Below are positions 1 through 13,800 of a stretch of 64,000 nucleotides of DNA, in pieces. Numbering within the stretch: the first letter of the stretch is position 1; each line of letters opens with the position of its first letter. Made by a program: the position numbers and the translations under genes. The notes below the pieces were generated by a model, which worked only from the letters and a program-made list of their open reading frames with translations, made no database searches and was not told the origin of the DNA. Source of the DNA: Misgurnus anguillicaudatus (taxonomy: Eukaryota; Chordata; Actinopteri; Cypriniformes; Cobitidae); contig NC_073358.2 of the NCBI RefSeq assembly GCF_027580225.2, forward strand, positions 45,054,501 to 45,118,500. Reading direction: 5' to 3'.

Positions 1-26
1 GAGAGAGAGAGAGAGAGAAGAGAGAA
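1..26. repeat. (GA)n simple repeat
   Basis: A near-perfect GA dinucleotide run at the window edge, broken by a few extra A residues. It may continue to the left. Confidence 0.9.
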
Positions 27-159
27 AAAAAGAGCAGAATTTGCACTTTTGATGTTGAAATAAACCATAACTTCACAACATGTTATTCTGACAATTTATT
101 CACAGTTTTTAAGACACAAGTTAAAAAACTAAATATGTTTTTAGAGAAAAAAGTATTAT

Positions 160-1640
<1,481 letters not shown>

Positions 1641-3160
1641 TTTTATTCTGTATAATATTTAGTTTTTTTTAGTTCTTTTTTTTCGGTTCTTCATCATCAT
1701 TTTTATTTTTAGTCTATTTAAGATAATTTATTTAAAGGTAAGTCTGTGTGCTGTGGTGTCTTATGTGGCACCTGGTTGTTTCGTTTTACTGTTTACAGTC
1801 TGTATAAAGCTAAAATGACACTAATCCTACTCTTGACTCTGACTGACTCTGATTTTTTTACGGGCAGTTGTAAACCCCCTAGTCATCTCTTTTAAGAATC
1901 ATAAACCTCTACCTCTCAAAGGGGTAATTCCCCATCCCATTAACCAGCCAGGACAGATGATGTCGTTGTGGTAACACATGAAAGGTGCTGCGATTCTTTG
2001 CTCACTCTTTGGAGAGACTCGACCCCGCAGGCTTATCTGGACACACACACTTATCATCATAAAAATACACACACGTATATGCACGCACACGTCCGCACAT
2101 TTCAAGGAGACCCCAGGGGTAAACGGGGCTGTGCTTTTGTGATCAAAGCCACCTATTATATCTGGTCTGGGACTGCACCCCGGTATTCTGCATGGCAGTA
2201 CTTTTCTCTCACCCTTGGGGGAAGGAGGGCAATGATTAGAGGTTTAAAACAGCAAGATGAATTAAAGTGATCGCCGAACGACCCCAGAGGCAGCCTGGAT
2301 CAAACGAAGCCATATAGGAACTTGGCACAAGGTTGAAGTATGTCTATGTGTGCGCATGAACGAAAAAGAGGGGGTAAGCGTGCAGTGTGCATGGTCCTAT
2401 AACTTACAATGTAATGTTTTCTATTCAACCTCAATTGCCCTGAAGACTTCTAAACAGGTGTCTCTCCTGCAGTGGGGAATGTATTGTTTAAACCGCAAAG
2501 CAAACCATAACAAAAATCCACTCGATGGTCAAAATACACCCTTGGCTCCAGAACCCAGACCGGTTTGTTATCAGGACAGTTCTCGTTTACAGAAAAGAAA
2601 ATCGAGGAAAAATGGATGATGTTTAGCCGACTCCAACCGAGGTTAAGTTTCCCCGGACACAAAAAGCAGCAGATGAAAAGGCGCTTCACTCAATACACGT
2701 TCCTGTTGTGAAGAGAAGCTAGAAAGTGTTTTTGATAGGGGAAGAAAAGACCGTAGCACGCCCTTTTGATTCCTCCTCACAATGGCTGAAATCAGATAGC
2801 TGTCCCCTCAGGGTCGAGTTCGAGATGTTGCATTGTGACTCCTCAAAGACGAGAAGAATAGCTTTCCTCGCAATTATCGTCATTTGTGACGACACGGGAT
2901 CCTGGTGAGTACGTGACGGGGACTTGGTTGAATTGTTGTATGATGATGGTGAACGGTTAAACTTTATTTTGATAGGCTATTTTAGACACAAGTTACTTTG
3001 CATCTATATGTCAACTAAGTCTCATTCAAGTATTAGTAGATTGTTAGGGGTGGGGTTAGGGTAAGTAGTATTTTCTTTATAGTCAGTGGAAAAGCTGTTT
3101 GTAAACCATCCCAATAAATTGTCACAAGATATTAAGCAGCCAGTTTACTAAAACCCATTC
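1641..3160. other. Intronic stretch, no gene recognised
   Basis: Only short unsupported reading frames are present. No kringle-like exon (first half of the kringle, ending near a Tyr-Cys-Arg) flanked by splice sites was found, so the missing 5' exons of kremen1 do not appear to be here. Confidence 0.6.
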
Positions 3161-3325
3161 CCACAGACATTTGGTCCCAAAAAATCCCAGTACAATTTCC
3201 AGACAAGCTTCTGTGTGAACGCAAACACATCCAGTAAATCTTCTTGGATCATTGCCGGAAAGAGGACCTAATAAGATACCAGGAAAACCCTCTGGGTGAA
3301 CAAGAAGCCGAAACAGTGCCGTAAT

Positions 3326-3770
3326 GGGCGTGTCGTAGTGAGAACGCGTGGGTCATCTCATCACAACAATAAAGTTATGGTTTTTGCATCTTTAAAACGA
3401 GAGATTTACATGCAGATCAACATTTACAGAGAGAAATGTCGCAAAATAGTCAGGAAATGAGACGCATAAACAATGCTGGGCGTGCTGTAGTGAGCATGCG
3501 CGTGTCATGGCAACATGAAGTTGGTTCAACTCTTTAAAATGAGGGATTTACATGCAGATCAACATTCACGGCGATATCAGGTAAGTTTGCTCGTCACTTA
3601 CCGCGCTGAAGCGGAGATCATTCAGCAGCATAAAGAATTTCGCATCACACGCTCATTTGAGCTTATAATAAACAAAAATGCTCGCGTCATCACAACATAT
3701 CGTTCAGCTCCTCAAAACGGGGTTTTAAATGCATATTAACAATCACTATGAGAACTGTCTGAAAACTGGG
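3326..3770. repeat. Dispersed-repeat-like block with internal triplication
   Basis: Related segments at about 3326-3456, 3477-3583 and 3678-3770 share the order GGGCGTG..GTAGTGAG, a TCTTTAAAA-like run and GATTTACATGCAGATCAAC (diverged in the third). The segments are spaced about 150-200 bp apart. The block lies in a CpG-richer region (about 3165-4090) that looks like an old non-autonomous transposon, but I could not pair its ends. Confidence 0.5.
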
Positions 3771-4121
3771 TTAAAGCAGAGATCAGGGAGCTCGTCAAAT
3801 ATCCACTCTGAAGCTGAGATCATTCACCAGCATAGAACGGTGCATCAATGCGCTCCTTTATAGTCTAAAAAAAATGCACACGAGTGGTTTCTGGAGAGAG
3901 ATATTAAATAATATGCAAACTTCAGATGCTGCGTAGAAGACGCAGGACTTTAAACAGGTCACGTGTCTTTCCGGGACCTTGCAGATTCCGGCAAATCATT
4001 GGCAGTGTAAATGAACAAAAAAATCGAACGATCCCGGAAAAATCCAGGGTGCATTTTCCATGTATTTTCCGGAATGTCTGGAAGGACTCTATGACTTCCA
4101 GTTAACAAGTAAGTACTTATG

Positions 4122-4369
4122 CTGTGTACACACCAAATGCGAAGCATCGCGGTCCTTAACTTCATGTCATGCGAATTTTTCACTTCAGTTGAATATTTTC
4201 AACTTGCGCAAATACGTGTTTGAGGCGAATAGGGCATTTTCGTGGCAATCGCACTGCCCAATTTGCGTCATTTACATTACCACATGCGAGTTCAAGTCTA
4301 TTTGCGTATTTACAATTTGTATGTTATCTACACGCAAATTGTTGAATTCGCTTTTGGTGTGTACGCCCC
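4122..4369. mobile_element. Short inverted-repeat DNA transposon (MITE)
   Basis: The left end reads GTACACACCAAATGCGAA. The right end, reverse-complemented, reads GTACACACCAAAAGCGAA. Length is about 250 bp with no coding capacity. It lies about 400 bp upstream of a kremen1 exon. Confidence 0.7.
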
Positions 4370-4786
4370 ATTAAACTTAGTAAAATGTTTAAAGTGCCCA
4401 AACCCTACAAAATGTGACCAAATGGTTGTCACGTCTAGCGGTGCATTTGTAACCAATACCCCTGCTTTAAGGCGTCTTAGGGTTTGGGGGAAGTTTAAGA
4501 GTACACACCAGTAAGCTTAAAGGGGTTTAAAGCAGACAAAGCCAGGGGTCACTGTCTGAAACGAAACAAAAGCCTTTCCTTGGCTCCTCACGTAGACATG
4601 AAGGTGGACATGCTCGGGTAGGCAGGGCAGGGGTGAGAGGAGGCTTAATAAAGCACATAGGTTTCCGCTGTAGGGGGAATTTTGTCCTGACTGACAACCC
4701 ATGAAGAGGCTTTATCTTGTGTGACAGCTATGCCTGAAGTAAGTGATCTGGTTTTAACCGCCTGTCTCTCTCTGTGTCCTCCGCAG

Positions 4787-4878
4787 GAACCCAGATGGAG
4801 ATGTTCGGCCGTGGTGTTACATCTCAGATCACGAAGATGGACTCGACTGGAAATACTGTGATATCCCTACCTGTCAGA
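4787..4878 (+). CDS. kremen1: kremen1 exon: kringle, second half
   Basis: Acceptor CCGCAG|g and donor a|GTGAGT flank one completing base, 30 codons and one base. The residues NPDGDVRPWCYISDHEDG and then WKYCDIPTC carry the kringle-typical Trp-Cys-Tyr and two further cysteines. The first base completes a codon begun in an exon outside the window. Confidence 0.93.
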
Positions 4879-7800
4879 GTGAGTGTTTCAAAGAAAATTA
4901 ATGGTGATGAATGATAAGGAGCATGTTCCCATTATCTTCATTTAAGTACTCTAACAAATGCATATTTCTGAACTATTTTCGAAAGATAAATAACTTTAAT
5001 TGCTCCACCTGAGATCACACTGTCCCAGCATGCACAGATACTTTTGTGATGCCTGTCATCACTTGATAGTTTTGCATTCTCCACCCAGTGAACATACATA
5101 AGTGATTGTGGGTGTTTGAAATTATTTGCATTATTACCTTAAACCAATAGTGATTAGATTGGTTATTCATGTGAGTTAACTTCTATTTACCTTTTTCAAC
5201 ATTTCTTTCAGTCCATGCAAAGTACACATTTTGTGTAATTCCTATGAATGAGCTCGGCGTTGGTAGTACCAGGCCGTACCTTTCTTACCTTTCTTTTGCT
5301 GAGTATTAATGAATAAGTCTTTCTGTGCATGACTCGAGGGCGTATGTGTGTGCATGTGTATACGAGTGCAAACTCATTTACCTGTCAATCTTATTTGTTT
5401 AATCCCACTAAGCGTGTTTTCTACTGTACTGGCAGTGAACGAGAGAAAGTGTGTATGTAATTTGATCTGGTTGTACTTTTTGGTTTCATCTCATCACACC
5501 CCATAAACACGGAGTATTACAGACTGGGTTGAGTGTAAAAGGCGGAAATTGCATGGGGTGTATCAGTACCCACCCCATATGAGGGTTGTTTCACCCTAAA
5601 AATATAATTACGGGGTGAAAGCATTAACGCTTTTCGCTTACTTTTAATGGGTTACGCCATGAGTTGCCGAACTGAAATGTGGATCTGTCGCTGTTGCGTC
5701 AATGCTCGCGGCAGACGTTGAACATTTCTCAACTTTTCAAGCGCCAACGTGTGCGTCAGCCAATTAGATCGCCTTATGCAAATAACCTAGAGCGAGACAT
5801 ATGTTTAAGCAAGACCGGAGCATGTGTTGCGGCCACTGTGATTGGCTGTTGGCCACACTTCAGACATGCCTTTAATCAAGCATTAATGCTTTCGCCCCAT
5901 GTGAATGTACCAGTAAAGTTTTTAAGTCGCTTTGGGCCATTTCTCGAATCAAACTTAAAATGTGCAAAAAAGTGCACATTTTGAAAGTGCATTTTTCAAA
6001 ACAATTTGTATAAACAGCACAACAGAATTCACATTCACATTCACATATACTTTAGTTCATGACTGACTATGTTAAAATAATATAATTAAATCCTCAGTAG
6101 CCTACATAAGTCAGTGCACTGTTTTCTGCAGCCTTGCTATTCATTTTATTTTTCAAATATATAATTTTCAATTCAGTTTAAATATAGTAGCCTAATTTTT
6201 TTTGCCATAATCGTGCAGCAGATACCATAAGGTAGGCTATTTTAATATTATTCAATTAAACTTATTCAAAAAAAACTACTGAAAGGGAACAAATGTGTTT
6301 GTCTTTCCCCTTTATTTCTATTTAAAAAAAAGTTGGGTCTTGAGATTACCAGTTGGTTTGAAAAAGTTTGTAAACCCCTGATATACAATACACAAGCAAG
6401 GGGAAACAGATGGAAATCTAAATCCTTGTCTTAATTTTTTTACTACTTGAATATTGTCAAATAACGTTAGGTAGGTACCTTGTGTCAAAAAAACTAATTT
6501 AGTTTTACTTGAGAAAACATCATTTTCATATGAAACTTACTTTTTTCAATAACAGATGAGTTTCGCATCAAATAGATTTTTGTTACTCTTGCAATAGACG
6601 ATGAATAATGACTATTTATAGACAAATTTATTGTTACATCTATGACTTATGGTGTGTCTCAATCTTCTCCCTTGTTCAGTAGTCAGGGCACTGATCAGGG
6701 AGTCAGCCATTTTAAGGGCAGTCTCTATCGCAAAATCCTTCCAGTGCACTGGAACGTTCGTTCCCTAAAAATTCCCACAATGCAACGCAAAAACCAGTGA
6801 GCATCGATGGTCCCTATGTTCCCTTATCGGAAATCATCAAAAAAAAAATTATCCAACTCAATAAACTTTATGAAATGTGACAGAACTTTTATAAAGACAA
6901 ACGTTTGTTTTAGTTTAAAATATAAACATACATCGCTACACAGTAAGGGACCACAATCTACTTGAAATAATACTATTTATTTAAAATTGTAAAAAAAGTA
7001 TATATTTAAAATGTAATTATATTCCTTCAATTGTATGCACGTATATATTGACAGCGTTTTTCACAATGTACTGTTTAAGATTAAGTCAGAAAGATATTAG
7101 GCATGTTCGACTTCATGCGGCGCCGTAAGAACTGACAGCCGGGTGACGTCAACGTAACGCGAGAACGATTAGAGAAATCAGACGAAGTCTAATTTCGTCT
7201 CGCTCTCGCGGTACTTTGACGTCAGTTCTTACGGTGCCGCATGAAGTCGAACAAGCCTGTTGGTTTTGCCGGTTGTTGACGAGTAACAGCTGTGAGTAAT
7301 CACAACGCACTTAAGCAGCCACGTGACAGAAAAATAAGTGAACAGTATCCCAATGTCAAGTGAGCTTGGGTCCTTTCCAGTGCCCGAACCTGTGTACACG
7401 ATATACTGATTCACGACCTCGGGATTTAGGGAACGAATTGAGACACAGGGTTAGATTTTAAAAAATTATGATATGAAGATCATTTTCCTTTTAGAGGCCG
7501 TTCGTATCAAGATTGGCCAATCCGGGCCTGCTATGGACCGTCTTTGGGGCATCTAAAACTATGCGAAAGACACAATGGACTCTATCATACACTCTGCGCA
7601 ATGCGGCACAATGCTAGTTTCAACCTGGTACAATTATCATTTTCATGTTAGCGCAACGTTGTTTAAATAGCAAATGCATTTGTGCCCAGTTTTGCACCCA
7701 TGGGCGTCCTGGTCTGAAAACGAGTAGTGTTCAGGCGCATTGTTGGCGCGTTACTATTTTGAGGCAACTAAATATTGTTTTAGTTATTTAATGAGCGTGT

Positions 7801-10800
7801 TAGTAATATGCGCCTATAACGGGACGACAACGCGCATTTGCTCATCATATGGATGCGTAGATTGTTAAAATAGGGCGCAACCTTGCTGCTTCAACCCATG
7901 CTGCAGCACCGCTACCCCATGAAAAAAGAGCGTGTGGCGTTGCTTTCTATTTGAGCGTGTTTGCCGTGATGCTACATTCAAAATAACGTATTTGCACAGA
8001 AAAGATGCAAAATGTTAATTGCAGCTCCTTAAGTAGCATGGGCATATTTGTAGCAAAAGCCAAAAAATACATTGCATTGGATTTTTCTTTTATGCCAAAA
8101 ATCTTAGGATATTATGCAAAGATAATTTTCTATGAAGATATTTTGTTAATTTCCTACCCTAAATTTTTTTGTGTGAGTGGATGGACTCTCAATATTAACA
8201 TTTTTTTGCACCCTCAGATTCTAACAAACATTCTGTGAAAATATAATCTTGATATTTTTAAAGGGACAATAAGTACGATTTACCCCCATCTAGTGGTAAA
8301 ATTGAATTTTGCATTCAAACGAATAGTGCTCTCTAGCGCCTCGCTTTCCAAATCCGAGTTGCAATACGGTAGCCGTTATGTACTCACTGATCTCCTTGTC
8401 CGTTTCAGCTGATTCATGTGTTCTGAATGAAAACGTGTTGTGGAAATGCGTTGGTAGGCTAGTGCTTTTTGTCCCTCACTTAAAATCCTACTTACTGTCC
8501 ATTTAATATTGACTACGTAAGGTCATGTCAAAGATTGAAATCAATGTAAAAAATTAATTACATCATTACATTGAGACTTTATCCTGAATTTCACAGACAG
8601 GGTCACAATCATTTTTTTTTGCAGGTTTTTTTGAGAGCTTGAGTTTATAGCACCCCTCTTTACCTGTGTGACCTCTGCTGTAATTGTCCTTTTCCTCCCC
8701 ACTTTAACAAACAAGAGACCTGCTCACCAGCCAACACAAATGCACTCACTAACCTATTTCACAAAGGGCACGCACGCACACATTCATCTGTATGGATGCC
8801 CTGTATTTCTGTGCCTGAAAGCTTTCCCAACAAATGCCCTTCTGGGCTAAGATTGTTCTGAATGGACAAATTTAGGACAGCTTTTGTCACGGGCAATTTT
8901 CTTCTGTGTTAGGCTCACTGATTCGAGTCTGGTTTACCGTAAGTGTGTGCATGCGCGCCGTGCGCTCTGGTTTGTAACCCATCCGATTGTGACGCGTCCT
9001 AGATTCCCGTAAGGTCTCTGGGCATCGCCCATATCAAGTACAACCCACCGCACGCTTCTGTTTTAGTCTGAATATGTTGGATGGCAGTGAGGTGTCCCTA
9101 AACAAGAGTGCCCACAGGGTTGGCATTGAAAGCAGGCCGATTTGTCGGCCCTTTAGCTCCAGGCAGCTGTTATGATGTAAAATCCGAAAGCAGTCGGCGC
9201 CATTGTAACCTCACAATTGACACGCGTACATACACCTGAGGGTTTTTTTCATATTTGTTACACTGTACTAAATGATCGCCGAATGAACTTACTCCAGACT
9301 TTCTTTGGTTGTTTTGAATGATTTTTCCTTAAGGACAGTGACCTTGTATCAGGTTTCTTTTAGATGTTCATCAATTAGCTCACAATTGTGTTTATAAGCG
9401 AGTGCACGATAATAAGCAAAACATGACCAATGTGAAATTTGTGCACTTTACTTTGGCTGAAGATCCCAAAGGATCAATCAAAAGTTATCCATAGTTATTA
9501 GTCACAAGTCCCTTTCACACATACAGTCTTTACTGGTAATTTACTGGTAAATTGCAGTTAACATGTCATGTGTGAACAGAACCTTTCCGGTAAATCAGTG
9601 CTCCCAATTTACCAGTAAGACAGGTTGTAAGATTAACGGTAATTTGCCGGTAAGCGCTGTGTGTGAACGAAAAATATAGCATTACCGGCATTTAGATGAC
9701 GTCAGACCGCGCTGACAGATCGGGCGGGCCAATCAGACAGTTTTTTATACAGGTGACGCGGTTTCCCCCAGACTGTTTACGGACGTTTCCACACACATGT
9801 TGCTTAAACGTCGAGCACACCTGAAGTAAACATCCACATTTCTTCACCAAAGTTGTTTAAAACAGCTTACCATCTAATTGCCAAATTGCAGACGTCCTTA
9901 GCACACCATCTGTGAAGCCTACGTGCAAACGCGCATCCGTTTGACGCCGCCTGATTAACGCTATGTTGTCTGGTCACGAGCAACTTCGCGACCGCTTGCC
10001 ACAGATGTGAAAACAACAAAATACGGACCGTGGATATTAAGTCATAACCCGCCGTTTACAAATACGACACAGACGGAGCTCGCCGGCCGCGCGCCACAGG
10101 TAACTTCCGCTTTCTCTCCGAGTTTACCGGTATTTTGATACTGATGTGTGAATGATGTCTTACTGGTAAAAAGACGGAACGTCACTGCATGTGTGAACAG
10201 CACATTTTTGTATTTACTGGTAAATCCATTCTGGTAAATTCATGGTAATTTACCAGAATTACTGTGTGAAAGAGGCTACAGTCTTATTTGGCAAGCCAAA
10301 TTAACTATGTGAAAACCCAGCTAAAGTTTTTTTTTTTTTTTTTACATAAATTCATCCTACGTAATGTAAAGAAAGAACATTCTTTGATATATAATCTTGA
10401 TATCTTTAATATTTTCCATTCTTCAAATGTTTTGAGACTCAATAATTTTCTAAAATGATGCACACTGTCTGCCAAGTTCTTGTTTAGTGTTTGCTTTTGT
10501 AGCTATAAACTTTTAATGACAGCTTTATCTTTTGTGCCGTTTGTTTTCACCTGCAAATCTCATTAAATTAGGAAGTTGTCATTACACAGGTGGATGTTAC
10601 TGTACACTTACGATCAGATGTTACTTTGACACGTTCAGAATAACTAAAAGAAGTTTAAGGGTTTAAATATCATTATTATGCACTGCCTTGAATAACACAA
10701 AGTAAAAAGCTGACTATTAAATTATTTTTAAAGGTTGGGCTTTAAGGTAATAATAACCTGTCTCGTAACATACCTTTGGATGATTTAAACTAAGGTCGAG

Positions 10801-13800
10801 TGCCAAATTATTTGTCTGGTTTAACAGACAAGTGAACCACAAAGATACAGTTGCCTCTCTCTCTTTCTCGCTCTCTCTTTCTCGTTTACACAAATTAATT
10901 TCTATTTACCTGATCTGGACTCAGTTTCTGAGAGAACCGACTGCATTCCTTACCATTTGTTTTTATGAACAACAGCACTTGGTAAAGGTTTGCATTTACA
11001 GTAGTGACCAAAAATGATGTCCAACTTTAAACAACTTTGCTCTTTATTGAAATATTGTTTATAAAACGGTTAGTTCCAATCCTTGATTCTGATTGGTCAA
11101 TAGGTGTGCTTTATTCACGATAAAACACTGCTATGACCGCTTCACCCAATGGTTCTATTTAATATCACTGCGCCCTTAGCAACACCCTTAGCAACACATA
11201 TAATGAGACAAAGTCTGAGAACAGTTTGCTGTTTTTATTTGAGCTTTCATGTTGTTGTTCGCAGTCAGGGACTATTTTTTCTAGCGGAAGGAATGCTTTT
11301 ATTGATTTAACTTCATGAAAGTTGCACTAATATTTTTTTTACTTTAATATTGTGTGGTAACCGTTTTATAAAAGCAATAAGGTACTCGAGGCAAGTGCTG
11401 TATCGTGAATAAGTAACGGCTGAAGGGGTTGCAACAATGCCCTTTAGCCGTTACTTATTCACGATACAGCACATCCTCTCGTACCTTATTGCTTACATAA
11501 AAGATTATAAAGCATAAAAAATGTTGAATAATAACAGATATGTAATTAAAACAACACAATCTGTTTTATTATTGGAACTCAATTTGTGTTACTTTTAACT
11601 AAGTAAATGTATTTATTTTAACACAAAAATCAACATAAAATGACACATAATGTGTAACAATTAACACATCTTTTATTAAAGTGTATGTTGTAGGGGTTGG
11701 CAATACAGCCTCAAAATTATATCGTGGTATTTTAAGAAGTTTTGCGGTAATGATATTTATGACGGTATAAAATATTCTGGAAAAGAAAGGGCATTTTCCA
11801 TCCAATGAGCTGTCATTGATGACAGACTACCTAATTGGAAGTGTAAATCCATTGTCATAAGGTGGCAGAAGCAGCATTAAAATGCAATAGTAGTCACACG
11901 ATCACACAGCATGAGTCAAATGTGATTAAAAGAGAACAAAAAACTAGATGAAATGGTATGAAAATTTTACATCACTGTAAAATGGTATGGTACACTCCCA
12001 ACAGATCCCAGTAACTTAAGTCATTAGCTAACAATTTAAAACTTTAAAATGATTTTACATGTAAGTGCACTTTTGTTCGCATAAACATCAAATAAATAAC
12101 ATTAACATTAAAGCCGCTCTATGCATTTCGGCGTTTTTGTCAAACAGCGACCCCTAGAGTCGCTGGAGAATACTTGCAACTGTCGTAAATTTCCCACTCT
12201 AGTACTCCAAAGACAATGACCAAGTAATGTTTCACAATTTCATACAAATATTAGGCTACTGCATAGTCTACTAAACTACAGATGATGGTAATAGGATAAT
12301 AAGAAGTTTATTCCAAGTGTAGAGTGCATATAATAATAAAGTACCGCGTTTGCTAGCTTATAACGTTTTTACATAATAGCAGCTAAATCACAAGCAAACA
12401 CTTAAAGCCCAACCTTGACCGAGTGGGACTCTTGTCCGGTTCCTAACGCGGTCAGATTCTCTTTTCCTACTCACTTCCAAACGCGCTTTCTTAACTTTTA
12501 AATCGTTTAGCCTCACGTCTCAAATTCGCACATGCAGTTGTTGTTATAGGCTTGATCGACTTCATGCAGCGCTGCAAGAACCGACAGCCGGATGACGTCA
12601 AAGTGCCGTCTCGGATCATTCTCGCTGTACTTTGACGTCATTCGGCGGTCGGTTCTTGCGGTGCCACACGAAGTCGAACAAGTCTAACGTGTGTGACGTT
12701 GTTGCCGTAAAGCAAGTCTTGATTCTCGCGAGATTTGTCAGGGGCGGTTCTCTCAAGCTTGCATTGCTGGTTTTGGTAGCGACACGCACCTTACTGCTGA
12801 TATGGCTACAAGTGTGTTTTGGTAGTCGACCCGACTCCCTCTTCCAAAGCGTTTTTCAAAAATCGTGCACCCCGTCTTTAATCATGGCATATTTGGAATT
12901 GTGAAATAAATCGTCGCTGCCCGATGAAACTCACGTATGTCCAAAACGGTTACTTTTCAGGAAGTGAAAAAAACATTGTATTTCAAAAGCAGTTGAATGT
13001 AGCGTCGTCATACTTGGTACGGCATCTTTACATGTAACCATATTCCTGCCAGTGTAATGATATAATCCACATTTGACCAAAATTGAGTTTAAATGGACAT
13101 ACGTGCATATTTTACAGTAACGGTGTTCGATACGCATTCTTCCGATCATTAATTAGAATGGCCTAGTTGCGTTTCATATTGACAGATGAATACGCTCAGT
13201 TTATTAAATAGCCTATGTCTTAGTTTATTAAATATGCTTAGTTTCTTTAATATTAATTATACATTTATTAAATGTCTCTTGCAAACTATGAAGGGACAAT
13301 GAATCAATACACTGACATGGTAATGCTAGACATATACTTTGTTTGCACAGTCCTACCGTAATTTTGTCACTCCCAGACGTACATCTGGTGTCAGGGGGAA
13401 ACGTTTACCTCGATGAAGGAAAGTCATTGTCTCACCAGGCTATGTCTATTCGACTATCCAGTGCTGCGCTTCGATGAAACTTCACAAGATCGGCGAGATG
13501 CTTATGGGCGGGAGATAAGCGCCGTGATTGACAGCTTTGACACCAAATGGATATACGTGAAAATCAGATGGCATGATTTCACAACTTTTCATTGGCCATT
13601 TAGATATGTGAAGGATACTGTATATGGAAATGAACCTGGACATTCAATCTGTCGAAAAATCTCAAAATCGGCAAAATGGACATACGTGGTTTTCATCGGA
13701 CAGCGACGAAATGTTCATCTAGTTGAGATAAAAAAATAACACAAGTGAATAAATCAGATTTTCATATAAACACAGGAGAAATCAGCAAGTCATCTGTCTG

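Noticed and set aside
13413..13739. 108-codon + strand frame
   Set aside because: It overlaps the right end of an inverted-repeat transposon, has no recognisable domain, and part of it is the terminal repeat itself.
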